This document shows positions 45,820 to 54,404 of a stretch of DNA of 60,815 nucleotides, one piece after another. This stretch comes from GCA-002727615 sp964442655 (GTDB lineage Bacteria; Pseudomonadota; Alphaproteobacteria; TMED109): assembly GCA_964442655.1 (NCBI GenBank), contig CAYTZM010000010.1, positions 1-60,815 of the forward strand. The letters run 5' to 3'. Within the stretch, counting starts at the first letter, position 1, and every line of letters begins with the position of its first letter. The position numbers were made by a program, and so were the translations under genes. Below the pieces are notes generated by a model that searched no databases, was not told the origin of the DNA, and saw nothing but the letters and a program-made list of their open reading frames with translations.

Positions 45820-46791
45820 ATGGAGCGATGGGTGTTAATAGGAGGGGCTGGCTTCACAGGAAAAAAAATTGTTGAAAAATTATTAAAAAATAAAATACCA
45901 AAATCCAAAATTATAATTGCAGATACCGAAAATAGTCTTAAAAATATTACATTAAATTTAAAATTAGAAACATGTGATATCTCAAAAAATATTTTACCGA
46001 TAATAAAAAAAAACGACATTATTATACATTTAGCGGCAAGACAATATCATGATAAAGTACCTAAATTTAATCAATATAATTGGTTTAAAGAAGTTAATAT
46101 AATTGGAACAAGTTATATTATTCAAGAATGTCTTAAAAGAAATGTAAAAGGATTAATTTATTTTTCTTCAGATATGATATATGGAATCCCAAATAATATT
46201 CCTGTAAAGACTCACCACCCTAAAAACCCTATAGGGCCATATGGAAAAAGCAAATTAGAAGCCGAAAAGTTATGCATTAAAGCAAGAAAACAAGGCTTAA
46301 AAGTTTCCATATTAAGGCCCAGACTGATTATGGGCGCCGGAAGATTAGGCATTATGGAAAAACTATTTAGGGCAATTGCTTTAAATAAGCCTATTCCTCT
46401 GATAGGTAATGGTAATAACATTTATCAAATGGTATCAGTTGAAGATTGTGCAGAAGCAACAATACTAATTGCCTCAAAAAACTGCCCAAACATAGAATTA
46501 AATTTAGGATCAAAACCAAAAGATAATGTAAAAACCCTTTTAAATACTTTAATTAAACAAGTTAATTCTTCTTCTTTACTAATACCATGTCCTTCATTTT
46601 TAGCTAAAACAACTTTAAAAATAATTGATAATTTAGGATTTACTATTTTACATGCAGAACAATATAAAATTGCAAATAAAAATTATATCGTTGATATTTC
46701 AGATACATATTCTAAACTAGGCTGGATACCAAAATATTCTGACAAAGATATGATTATTGATGCTTACAAATTTTGGAAAAAAAACCAATAA
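45820..46791 (+). CDS. NAD-dependent nucleotide-sugar epimerase/dehydratase family protein
   Basis: Extended SDR, 323 residues. Rossmann loop WVLIGGAGFTGKKIVEKLL, active-site YFSSDMIYG and Y-x3-K in PYGKSKLEAEKL; C-terminal substrate domain. ATG 1 nt after the preceding stop. Very likely modifies a nucleotide- or lipid-linked sugar, or a related steroid-like substrate; specificity unknown. The next gene's start lies inside its 3' end. Confidence 0.82.
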   Translation: MERWVLIGGAGFTGKKIVEKLLKNKIPKSKIIIADTENSLKNITLNLKLETCDISKNILPIIKKNDIIIHLAARQYHDKVPKFNQYNWFKEVNIIGTSYIIQECLKRNVKGLIYFSSDMIYGIPNNIPVKTHHPKNPIGPYGKSKLEAEKLCIKARKQGLKVSILRPRLIMGAGRLGIMEKLFRAIALNKPIPLIGNGNNIYQMVSVEDCAEATILIASKNCPNIELNLGSKPKDNVKTLLNTLIKQVNSSSLLIPCPSFLAKTTLKIIDNLGFTILHAEQYKIANKNYIVDISDTYSKLGWIPKYSDKDMIIDAYKFWKKNQ

Positions 46792-48751
46792 CGATTTTTT
46801 AAAAAAGTCTTTTATAAATATAACTTTATTATTTTTTATAATTTTATGTTTTGGGTTTCCATTAGCTAACTGGGGATCATTTGTTACAATTTTAGTTGCT
46901 CTCTATGCAATATTTTTAAATAAAATAAACCACAATAAATTAAACTGGTTTTATTCAATCATTGTTCTATTCAGTTTGTTAGTTATAAAATACTTTATTT
47001 TTCAGCCATATATAGAAGTAGGAGAACAAATTTATTCCCCTGATGATCAATATTTAAATAAAATATTACCAAGAAAAATTTCTAGTGAAGCTAGCAGTGA
47101 ATGGAAACTATTAAACCAACCGTTTACGTCTCATCCTGAAAATAACAAACCAACTAATAATCCTTGGGCTTATTCTGCTGACTCATTTTTTCATAAATCA
47201 AATATGAGCAAAATGGTCAAATCTTTAAATTTCAAAGATAGATATGATTTTAGAGTAGGTGTTTTAAACAATGCAAAATATAACTATTTTGATAAAGACC
47301 ATGGATCATATGGGGCTTATTATCCTTTAATTTTTTCTTTTCTTATTCCTAATAATTTTTCATCCTCAAAAATATGCTGGAAAGGTATTATATATATTAA
47401 AGAAAATAATGCATGGCAGAAGCACAAAAATATCAACAAAAATTGTATAAAACTTAACAGCAAGTTATGGAAAGAAAAAGACAAACTAAATATTTATGCT
47501 TTTGATTTTGATAAAAATATTTCGTTAAGTATAAATATAAAAGACAAGACATATAAATTAATTTATGTCTTATCAATACTTTCAGCAATGATAATACTTT
47601 TACTAATTACCAAACTTAATAAAGAAGAATATATATTGATCATGCTATCAGTCATATCCATTTTACTATATATGATAGACCAAAATTATAGAGGAGGTTC
47701 TCCACCTCCTTTTTCTGGTTTGCCTTATATGGGAAGAGGAAATGACGGATTAACGCATTACTCATATGCACGAGAAATGGTAGAAGCATTATCCAATTTT
47801 AATATGAATGAGTGGTTAAGAGGAAACGAGAATATTTTTTATATGATGCCTGGAATGCGTTACTTATATGGGGTTACTATGCCATTTTTTGGAGAAAGTA
47901 TTTTTGGAATACTATTAATTATATCTCTTACGCCTATAATAATTATTAAATTGTTGAAGAAAATATTTAGGAAAAATACTTGTTACTTCTTTCTTGCATG
48001 TTTTTTTATTTTACCAATATTTGAATCCTTCGGCTTCTACCAAATATATTTTGCAAAATATAGTATCGAAGGTTTTGGCGCTGGCATAGCTATGACAACA
48101 ATTTTAACTAGCTTTTATTTACTATGGATAAATAAACAAGAATCTTATTCTACTTCTCAACTTTTCTATTCCTCTATATTATTTGTTATAACTATTAGCC
48201 TAAGACCAAACTTTTTACCTACAATATTAATTTTACTAAGCGGTATATCTTTATACTTAATTTATACTAAACAAATTATAAAACTCCTTCCACTTTCTTT
48301 GGGCTTTAGCCCTTTTATACTTATAGGTTTACATAACTATATTTATGGTCAAACTTTTATTCCGCTTACTAATTCCGCTACAATAGGAAATAATATGAGA
48401 AATGGGCCAGAAATATGGAATAATTGTATTCAATCTATTCCAGACTCATGTCAACAAATACTTCACCATATAAACATTTGGGTATCCTTTACTGAGCCAT
48501 GGTATTTAATTATACTAGCATGTCTTTTGTATATTATTTTTAGTAAAAAATCTTTCATTATTGATAGAATAATATCTATTTCTTTAATTTCTGGGCATTT
48601 AGTATTTTTATTTTATGAAGGTGTCGCTAGATATAGTCATGGAATATGGTTGCTATCTTTTATCATTAGTTTGCCAGTTTTAAAAAACAACTTTATACCA
48701 TATATAATTTTAAAATTTAAAAAATATAAGATGAAAAATGAATCAATATAA
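46760..48751 (+). CDS. Large polytopic membrane protein, possibly a GT-C-type glycosyltransferase
   Basis: 663 residues from ATG 46760 (an in-frame TTG lies 3 nt before). I do not recognise a named family. Three hydrophobic helices at the start (about 18-80), a ~190-residue non-membrane domain rich in aromatic residues (about 90-265), then 9-10 further helices. The loop YMGRGNDGLTHYSYAREMVE after helix 5 resembles the acidic first loop of GT-C enzymes that take polyprenyl-phosphate sugars. It overlaps the epimerase by 32 bp and the exonuclease gene by 14 bp. Role as glycosyltransferase is inference. Confidence 0.6.
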   Translation: MLTNFGKKTNNDFLKKSFINITLLFFIILCFGFPLANWGSFVTILVALYAIFLNKINHNKLNWFYSIIVLFSLLVIKYFIFQPYIEVGEQIYSPDDQYLNKILPRKISSEASSEWKLLNQPFTSHPENNKPTNNPWAYSADSFFHKSNMSKMVKSLNFKDRYDFRVGVLNNAKYNYFDKDHGSYGAYYPLIFSFLIPNNFSSSKICWKGIIYIKENNAWQKHKNINKNCIKLNSKLWKEKDKLNIYAFDFDKNISLSINIKDKTYKLIYVLSILSAMIILLLITKLNKEEYILIMLSVISILLYMIDQNYRGGSPPPFSGLPYMGRGNDGLTHYSYAREMVEALSNFNMNEWLRGNENIFYMMPGMRYLYGVTMPFFGESIFGILLIISLTPIIIIKLLKKIFRKNTCYFFLACFFILPIFESFGFYQIYFAKYSIEGFGAGIAMTTILTSFYLLWINKQESYSTSQLFYSSILFVITISLRPNFLPTILILLSGISLYLIYTKQIIKLLPLSLGFSPFILIGLHNYIYGQTFIPLTNSATIGNNMRNGPEIWNNCIQSIPDSCQQILHHINIWVSFTEPWYLIILACLLYIIFSKKSFIIDRIISISLISGHLVFLFYEGVARYSHGIWLLSFIISLPVLKNNFIPYIILKFKKYKMKNESI

Positions 48752-49664
48752 TCACTTTAAAAAAAACATATCTGAAATTGTTAAAGAAAATAACAAAAAC
48801 GTAGATGAAAAAGAATGGAGGCTATTAAGAAAGCTTTCTCTTCCCGATAAATATAATAATACAACAAGAGAAGAAAAGAAAAAAGGTATTATTATAGATG
48901 TAGAAGCTACTGGTTTGACAATAGGACATGACGACGTCATTCAACTTGCACTTTTACCTTTTGAATATGAAATTCCAAGTGGAAAAATAACAAATATTAA
49001 CTCTAAAGAAGTTTTTAATAGTTTGCGTGAACCATCTATTCCTATTTCTAAAGAAGCAACTCTTATTACTGGAATAACTAACGAAATGGTGGCTAATAAA
49101 AAAATAAATTCAGAAAAATTAAATCAAATTATTGAGAATACAGATTTAATTATTGCTCATAATGCGTCTTTTGATAGACCTATGGTAGAACAACATTGGG
49201 ACTGTTTTAAGAATATATCATGGGCCTGTACATTTAAATCTATTGATTGGCTTCAAGAAGGATTTAGTTCAGCAAAACTTGAAATGCTTGGAATAAATTA
49301 TGGATGGTTTTATGATGGACATGATGCCTTAAATGATTGTGAAGCTTGCCTAGCACTTTTATCCGAAACTCTCCCTATAAGTAAAACAACTGTTTTTTCT
49401 GTCTGTAGAGAATTTGCGGCAAAGCCTAGTTATCTTATCAAAGCTATTGATGCTCCATATAACAAAAGAACTATTTTAAGAAGAAATGGTTATCGTTGGA
49501 GGCCAGCAGATCAAATAAATGGGAAAATCTGGTGGATTGAAACACATAACTTTGAAAAAGAATTAGAATGGCTTAAAGAAGAAATCTACAATCGAGAAAT
49601 AAACATTCCAGTAAAGAAAATAACTGCTTTAAATAGGTATTCAAACAGAATATGGGAATTATAA
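48738..49664 (+). CDS. DnaQ-like 3'-5' exonuclease (DEDDh)
   Basis: 308 residues. Exo I: IIDVEATGLTIGHDDVIQLA; Exo II: LIIAHNASFDRPMVEQHW; Exo III: FYDGHDALNDCEACLALL, so the DEDDh set is complete. The C-terminal part, LRRNGYRWRPADQINGKIWW, is a conserved add-on of this subfamily. It is not fused to a polymerase, so RNA or repair-intermediate trimming is possible. 14-bp overlap with the membrane-protein gene is odd for a nuclease. A decayed copy of its 3' end lies about 200 bp downstream. Confidence 0.86.
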   Translation: MNQYNHFKKNISEIVKENNKNVDEKEWRLLRKLSLPDKYNNTTREEKKKGIIIDVEATGLTIGHDDVIQLALLPFEYEIPSGKITNINSKEVFNSLREPSIPISKEATLITGITNEMVANKKINSEKLNQIIENTDLIIAHNASFDRPMVEQHWDCFKNISWACTFKSIDWLQEGFSSAKLEMLGINYGWFYDGHDALNDCEACLALLSETLPISKTTVFSVCREFAAKPSYLIKAIDAPYNKRTILRRNGYRWRPADQINGKIWWIETHNFEKELEWLKEEIYNREINIPVKKITALNRYSNRIWEL

Positions 49665-49992
49665 CTAACTTGTATTATTTTTAATAAATTCAATGTAATC
49701 GACTACTTCCTCAAATTTATTTTACAGACTGGCATAAGTGAACAAAAATTATGTTACTAGATTTTTTATAGAAACTTAGAAAGCGTGTAATTTAAGAAAT
49801 ACTTATTGAGGTAATTAAATCCTTATTTTTCCCCTTTATAATAGTGAATTTTAGAGCCCTTTCGCAATGAATATAGGTGGAGACCAGTAGATCAATTAAA
49901 TAGAAAAGTATAGTGGACTGAAAAAGAAAACTATGAAGAATAAATAAATCCTAACATGTATATATATTTTTATGTAATATAAAATAAGATAT
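49665..49992. other. 328-bp gap with gene remnants, upstream of tRNA-Arg
   Basis: No intact gene. It holds the exonuclease-tail remnant (49860-49943) and, on the minus strand at 49665-49721, 18 stop-bounded codons reading NKFEEVVDYIEFIKNNTS, which look like the end of a small DUF2281/antitoxin-type protein but are too short to assign. The region looks like decayed DNA next to a tRNA. Confidence 0.5.
49860..49943 (+). pseudogene. Decayed duplicate of the C-terminus of the upstream DnaQ-like exonuclease
   Basis: Translation gives FRNEYRWRPVDQLNRKV, a TAG stop, WTEKENYEE, TAA. It matches RRNGYRWRPADQINGKIWWIETHNFEK of the intact gene (48738-49664), with the first W of IWW turned into a stop (49911-49913). 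Only the tail is left. Either a partial tandem duplication or the remains of a paralogue. Confidence 0.8.
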
Positions 49993-50070
49993 GCACCCGT
50001 AGCTCAGTTGGATTAGAGCGTTGCCCTCCGAAGGCAAAGGTCGTAGGTTCAAGTCCTATCGGGTGCACCA
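49993..50070 (+). tRNA. tRNA-Arg (CCG)
   Basis: Acceptor GCACCCG pairs fully with CGGGTGC, followed by A and encoded CCA. Anticodon stem TTGCC/GGCAA, loop CTCCGAA, anticodon CCG (reads CGG). T arm TAGGTTCAAGTCCTA. A 78-nt count including CCA is consistent with a slightly long D loop. Confidence 0.95.
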
Positions 50071-50085
50071 TTTTAAGGAGCAAAC

Positions 50086-50457
50086 ATGAGTAATTTTCTA
50101 AAAGTAAAAAGTTTTATGAAAACATTTGGTCAAGAAGTTAAAACACAATCATCATTTCCTAATAAAAAAACAGTTAATCTTCGCTATAATTTAATAAAAG
50201 AGGAGCTAGATGAATTAAAAGAAGCTATTGAACAAAATGATATATTAGAAGTAGCTGATGCTTTAACAGATATTTTATATGTTACGTATGGAGCAGGTCA
50301 TGCTTTTGGAATTAACTTAGACGATTGTTTTGATGAAGTTCAAAAATCTAATATGAGTAAATTAGATAATAATGGTAAACCAATTTATAATGAGTCAGGA
50401 AAGGTCATGAAAGGACCAGATTATTTTAAACCTAATCTCAAAAAATTTTTAACTTAA
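50086..50457 (+). CDS. MazG-like nucleotide pyrophosphohydrolase
   Basis: 123 residues. Helical metal-binding signature: IKEELDELKEAIEQND (E-E-x-x-E) and EVADALTDILYVTYGAG (E-x-x-D-x-x-x-D) gives the all-alpha NTP-PPase site. The ending KPIYNESGKVMKGPDYFKPN is shared with phosphoribosyl-ATP-diphosphatase-like and phage-type MazG proteins. It probably hydrolyses non-canonical or (d)NTPs. AAGGAG before ATG. No mazEF-type toxin gene is present. Confidence 0.84.
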   Translation: MSNFLKVKSFMKTFGQEVKTQSSFPNKKTVNLRYNLIKEELDELKEAIEQNDILEVADALTDILYVTYGAGHAFGINLDDCFDEVQKSNMSKLDNNGKPIYNESGKVMKGPDYFKPNLKKFLT

Positions 50458-50514
50458 TTAAATATTAAAAAAAATATATACTTAAATTTTTTAAAAAATT
50501 GTTGGAACAAAATA

Positions 50515-51495
50515 ATGACATATAATTTTAAAAATAAAATTTATGAATTAAATGATGTAAATATATACGCAGTTAAGCATGGTATAGGCCCCCTAGTCAT
50601 TATGGTCCATGGGTGGCCAGAATCATGGTATTCATGGCGACACCAAATTAAACCTGTTGCAGAAATGGGTTACAAGGTCATTGCTATTGACGTAAGAGGA
50701 TATGGCAAGAGTTCTAAACCCTTAGAAATAGAAAAATATGATATGCTTTCCCTCATCAATGATCTAACAAATATTATAGAAAAAGAAAATGAAGAAAAAG
50801 CTATTTTAATAGGACATGACTGGGGCGCACCAATTTGCTGGAATACCGCAGCACTGCACCCAAATAAAGTTCAAGCTGTTATAGGATTAAGTGTTCCTTA
50901 TATAAAAAGAGGAAAAATTTCTAATATAGAATTATGGCGACAACTATATAAAGATAAGTTTTTTTACCAAATATATTTTCAAAAAGAAGGTGTGGCAGAG
51001 AAAGAATTAGAAAAAGATATAGAAACATCTCTCAGAAAAATTTATTATTGGGGATCAGGGGAAGGGCGTGATGCCAAAGTCAGAAGTAACCCTGATAAAA
51101 ATAGCACTCTTTTAGAAGGATTAATTGACCCCAAACCATTCCCTAAATGGCTTACTCAAGAGGATTTAAATTTTTATATTGATCAATTTAAAAAAAGTGG
51201 TTTTAGAGGGCCTATTAATCGTTATCGTAATCAAGATAGAGATTGGAAAAATATTCCAGAGCTTTCTGAGCTAAAAATTGAAGTTCCTAGCTTTTTTATA
51301 GGCGGCGGAAAAGATAGCATAAGAAAATTTATTAAAGATTATGATGCCTATGAAAACCCAGGAAAGCATTGTAATGACTTTTATGGCAAAATTATTATTG
51401 ATGAAGCAGGACACTGGGTTCAACAAGAAGCCCCAGAAAAAACAACTAAAGGAATAATTAACTTCTTAAAAAAATTAAAAGAAAAAGCTAAGTGA
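50515..51495 (+). CDS. Epoxide hydrolase-like alpha/beta hydrolase
   Basis: 326 residues. Nucleophile Asp in ILIGHDWGAPICWNTA (about residue 103), HGWPESWYSWRHQ oxyanion motif (HGxP) and acid/His pair with His in DEAGHWVQQEAPE; lid with Tyr residues (LNFYIDQFKKSGFRGPINRYR) is the epoxide hydrolase hallmark. It would open epoxides with water; haloalkane dehalogenase is less likely because of the HGWP/RxPxS-like pattern. Coupled to the enolase-superfamily gene by a GTGA overlap. Confidence 0.86.
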   Translation: MTYNFKNKIYELNDVNIYAVKHGIGPLVIMVHGWPESWYSWRHQIKPVAEMGYKVIAIDVRGYGKSSKPLEIEKYDMLSLINDLTNIIEKENEEKAILIGHDWGAPICWNTAALHPNKVQAVIGLSVPYIKRGKISNIELWRQLYKDKFFYQIYFQKEGVAEKELEKDIETSLRKIYYWGSGEGRDAKVRSNPDKNSTLLEGLIDPKPFPKWLTQEDLNFYIDQFKKSGFRGPINRYRNQDRDWKNIPELSELKIEVPSFFIGGGKDSIRKFIKDYDAYENPGKHCNDFYGKIIIDEAGHWVQQEAPEKTTKGIINFLKKLKEKAK

Positions 51496-52583
51496 TTATA
51501 TCCGATATAAAAACCTATTTACTTTCTGTTCCATATAAAGACCCTCCAAAAATTGGTTTTATAGATATTGGTAATATTGATCTACTTATATTAGAAATTG
51601 AAACTTCTTCAGGCTTGTCTGGAATGGGCTATTTGCATCCAATAGTGGGAGGCCTGCAGACTATAGAAATGTGTATTCATGAAATGCTAAGACCATTAAT
51701 AATTGGAAAAAATGCTGAAAATATAGAAGAACTCTGGAAAGAAATGTGGAAAGCAACCTTTATTCAAGGCCGAATGGGAATTACAGTAATGGGCATATCA
51801 GCTATTGATATAGCTCTTTGGGATTTATTAGGAAAGCACAAAAAACAACCTCTTTGGCAGCTCTGGGGTGGCACAAACTCACCTCTACCTGTTTATGGAT
51901 CTGGATGTTATAGAGGTCTAGGTCATGATGGAATGATAGAAAAAGCAAAAAAATTTGTATCTGAGGGTTATAAAGCTATTAAAATGCAAGTTGCTTGGGG
52001 TTTCACACATGAAGAAGATGTCATTAATGTAAGAGATATGCGACAAGAATTAGGTAACAACATAAAAATTATGATCGATGTAAATCAAGGATGGAATGCT
52101 GAAGAAGCTATAAAATTTGGAAAAGCTATAGATGATTACAATATAGAATTTATAGAAGAACCAGTTATAGCTGATGATTTTGAAGGATATCAAAAAATTG
52201 CAAATTCTATAAATACTCCAATTGCAACCGGCGAGAATCATTTTACACATCATGATATGAAGATTTTTATAGAAAAAGAAATGGTTTCTACTTTACAACC
52301 AGACCTGATGAGAGGAGGTTATACCGAATTAAAAATTATTTCAGAACTTGCAAATACAAATAATATTAAAATAGCGCCTCATTTATTTATGGAATTAAAT
52401 ACCCACTTAAATGCTTCTATTCCAAATGCTTCATGGTTAGAACATATGGGTTGGTATAACCATTTATGGGAAGAGCCTGTAATACCAAAAAATGGAAAAG
52501 CAAAACCACATAATAAACCCGGACATGGGTTAAAATTCAAATCTGAATTATTTAAAGAATTCCCATATAAAAATAAGGTTTAA
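51492..52583 (+). CDS. Enolase-superfamily enzyme (mandelate racemase/muconate lactonizing type)
   Basis: 363 residues, MR/MLE fold: N-terminal capping domain and barrel. Metal ligands are visible in MIDVNQGW (Asp), FIEEPV (Glu) and ATGENHFTHHD (Glu), base Lys in YKAIKMQVAWG, and His-containing PHLFMELNTHLNA for the second base: sugar-acid dehydratase-like pattern (cf. galactarate/mandelate family). The GTG start overlaps the upstream stop. Substrate unknown; the hydrolase and this gene may form a small catabolic unit. Confidence 0.84.
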   Translation: MIISDIKTYLLSVPYKDPPKIGFIDIGNIDLLILEIETSSGLSGMGYLHPIVGGLQTIEMCIHEMLRPLIIGKNAENIEELWKEMWKATFIQGRMGITVMGISAIDIALWDLLGKHKKQPLWQLWGGTNSPLPVYGSGCYRGLGHDGMIEKAKKFVSEGYKAIKMQVAWGFTHEEDVINVRDMRQELGNNIKIMIDVNQGWNAEEAIKFGKAIDDYNIEFIEEPVIADDFEGYQKIANSINTPIATGENHFTHHDMKIFIEKEMVSTLQPDLMRGGYTELKIISELANTNNIKIAPHLFMELNTHLNASIPNASWLEHMGWYNHLWEEPVIPKNGKAKPHNKPGHGLKFKSELFKEFPYKNKV

Positions 52584-52588
52584 GTAGT

Positions 52589-53380
52589 TTATTTAGGCTT
52601 CATAAATTTCAAAGTCATTCTATCACTTTCACCTATCGCTATATACTTTTCTTTATCTTCTTCTCCTAAACGTAAAGTAGGAGGAAGTGTCCATACACCT
52701 TTAGGGTAAATTTTTGTATCTTTAGGGTTGTTATTTATTTGACTTTTTGCAACTAAAACAAACCCAGCATTCTCCGCATATTCTATAGCTAATTTTTCTG
52801 TCACATACCCACTTTTATTCATATCCGCTATAGATGTATTTGGAAGAGCTCTATGTTCGACAACTCCAAATATTCCACCTGGCTTTAGAACATTATAAGA
52901 TTTATAAAAAACATCCATTAGCAATCCCGCCTTTAACCAGTTATGTAAATTTCTAAATGTTAATACCATATCCACAGAATCATGTTTTTCAAGAGGCCAA
53001 TCATCAATATATAAAGTAATCATTTTCATATTAGACAAAATTTTACTTTTTGCTCTATTATCTGCATTTCGTTTTATAGCTTTAGGCGTCCAAGAAGCAT
53101 AATTAGGATCAAAATCTGCTGCCATAAATGTTCCATTATTTAATAAAAAAGGTTCTAAAATTTCACTGTACCAGCCTCGGCTAGGCCACAATTCTATAAC
53201 AGCCATATTTGGTTTTATTCCAAAAAATTCTAAAGTTTCTTTTGGATGTCTGTAAATATCTCTTTTTGTAAATGCATGTGTTCTATCCGGATTTGCAATT
53301 ACATCATCTAATAAATCGGCTAAAGAAGGTTTTAAAGTCATAAATATAGAAAAAAGAAGTAATACAATAAATTTTTTCAT
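52589..53380 (-). CDS. Exported class I SAM-dependent methyltransferase-like protein (COG4798 type)
   Basis: 263 residues with a signal peptide (hydrophobic 4-17, cleavage near AD at 21-22). The mature part is a Rossmann methyltransferase-like domain: MAVIELWPSRGWYSEILEPF replaces the canonical glycine-rich motif I, and SVDMVLTFRNLHNW, LKPGGIFGVVEHRA follow. A periplasmic location for a SAM enzyme is puzzling; the family is predicted but uncharacterised. Its 3' end is 5 bp from the convergent enolase gene. Confidence 0.75.
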   Translation of the reverse strand: MKKFIVLLLFSIFMTLKPSLADLLDDVIANPDRTHAFTKRDIYRHPKETLEFFGIKPNMAVIELWPSRGWYSEILEPFLLNNGTFMAADFDPNYASWTPKAIKRNADNRAKSKILSNMKMITLYIDDWPLEKHDSVDMVLTFRNLHNWLKAGLLMDVFYKSYNVLKPGGIFGVVEHRALPNTSIADMNKSGYVTEKLAIEYAENAGFVLVAKSQINNNPKDTKIYPKGVWTLPPTLRLGEEDKEKYIAIGESDRMTLKFMKPK

Positions 53381-53462
53381 TATTTCTCCAATAAAATTAA
53401 ATAAAAATATTATTTTTTATGTTAGTCTAAATTAGAATATTTATGATAGGGAATATTTTAGA

Positions 53463-54221
53463 ATGAAACAATTAGAATTTAAAGAAAAAGTCGCCTTAAT
53501 AACTGGAGCCTCAAGAGGAATTGGTAGAGCCATTGCAATTGAACTTGCTAAAAATGGTGCTACGATAGCTATCAATTATAACTCTAATATTAAAGCCGCA
53601 AAAGAAACACAAAAACTAGTCAATAAAACTGGCGTAAAATCAGAAATATTTAAGGCTGATGTCTCTAAGGAAAAAAGTGTTAAAACCTTAATAAAACAAA
53701 CAGAAAAAAAATTAGGTTCTATTGATTTATTAATTACAAATGCTGGTATTGCTCTATTATCAAAAAATCCTTTAAAATTGGACTTCAATATTTGGAAAAA
53801 AACTATGGCAACTAATGTCAATGGAACTTTATTACCTATTAAAGAAGTGCTACCAGGAATGATAAAACGTAAATATGGAAGAATTGTTTGTATCTCTTCA
53901 ATAGCAGGTCTCGGAATGAGACCTAATATGATAACTTATGGAACTTCTAAAGCTTCCGTTATAGCTTTAGTTAGAAATTTATCTGCAGCAGTGGCACCAC
54001 ACATAAGAATAAATTCTGTAGCTCCAGGTTTAATTGAAACAGATATGATTGAATCTCTTGATAAAAAAATAAGAAAAACTATGATTGAAACTACTCCTCT
54101 TAAAAGAATTGGGAAACCAAAAGATATTGCCAATACCGTTTGTTATCTATTATCTGATCGCTCTAATTTTACAACTGGCCAAACTTTAGTAACCGATGGT
54201 GGAAGGGTTTCACTCCCATAA
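53463..54221 (+). CDS. SDR-family oxidoreductase, FabG-like
   Basis: Classical short-chain dehydrogenase, 252 residues. TGASRGIGRAIAIEL (12-26), NAGIAL, catalytic Ser in CISSIAGLG, Y-x3-K in TYGTSKAS, and TGQTLVTDGGRVS C-terminus. The similarity to FabG (3-oxoacyl-ACP reductase) is strong, but a location away from the fab genes leaves the physiological substrate open. Convergent with the small ORF at 54245. Confidence 0.85.
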   Translation: MKQLEFKEKVALITGASRGIGRAIAIELAKNGATIAINYNSNIKAAKETQKLVNKTGVKSEIFKADVSKEKSVKTLIKQTEKKLGSIDLLITNAGIALLSKNPLKLDFNIWKKTMATNVNGTLLPIKEVLPGMIKRKYGRIVCISSIAGLGMRPNMITYGTSKASVIALVRNLSAAVAPHIRINSVAPGLIETDMIESLDKKIRKTMIETTPLKRIGKPKDIANTVCYLLSDRSNFTTGQTLVTDGGRVSLP

Positions 54222-54244
54222 ACTTTATAATTTATAAAAAACTA

Positions 54245-54391
54245 TTAAGAATACATTACTACTAATGCAAAAAGTATCATTGCAGCAATTGCTACAAACA
54301 TAACTCTCTTAAAGCCTTTAACTAAAGAAGGAAAAAAAATTCTTAAGACTAATAATACTGCTGCTATTATTAAAAGTTTAATTAGTGTCAT
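54245..54391 (-). CDS. Small two-helix membrane protein (hypothetical)
   Basis: 48 residues: two hydrophobic helices (about 4-18 and 28-46) joined by the basic turn PSLVKGFKRV. No homologue recognised. The ATG is 13 bp after the stop of the gamma-carbonic-anhydrase-like gene on the same strand, so it may be the last member of that operon, but no clear Shine-Dalgarno is present. Confidence 0.5.
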   Translation of the reverse strand: MTLIKLLIIAAVLLVLRIFFPSLVKGFKRVMFVAIAAMILFALVVMYS

Positions 54392-54404
54392 AAATATCAT
54401 TTAT

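Noticed and set aside
49665..49721. Minus-strand FEEVVDYIEFIKNN as a DUF2281-type antitoxin gene
   Set aside because: Only 18 codons between stops, no start codon or partner gene; at most a remnant.
50086..50457. MazG-like gene as part of a mazEF toxin-antitoxin or prophage module
   Set aside because: No toxin, antitoxin, integrase or phage gene beside it; it is a single housekeeping-type gene after a tRNA.
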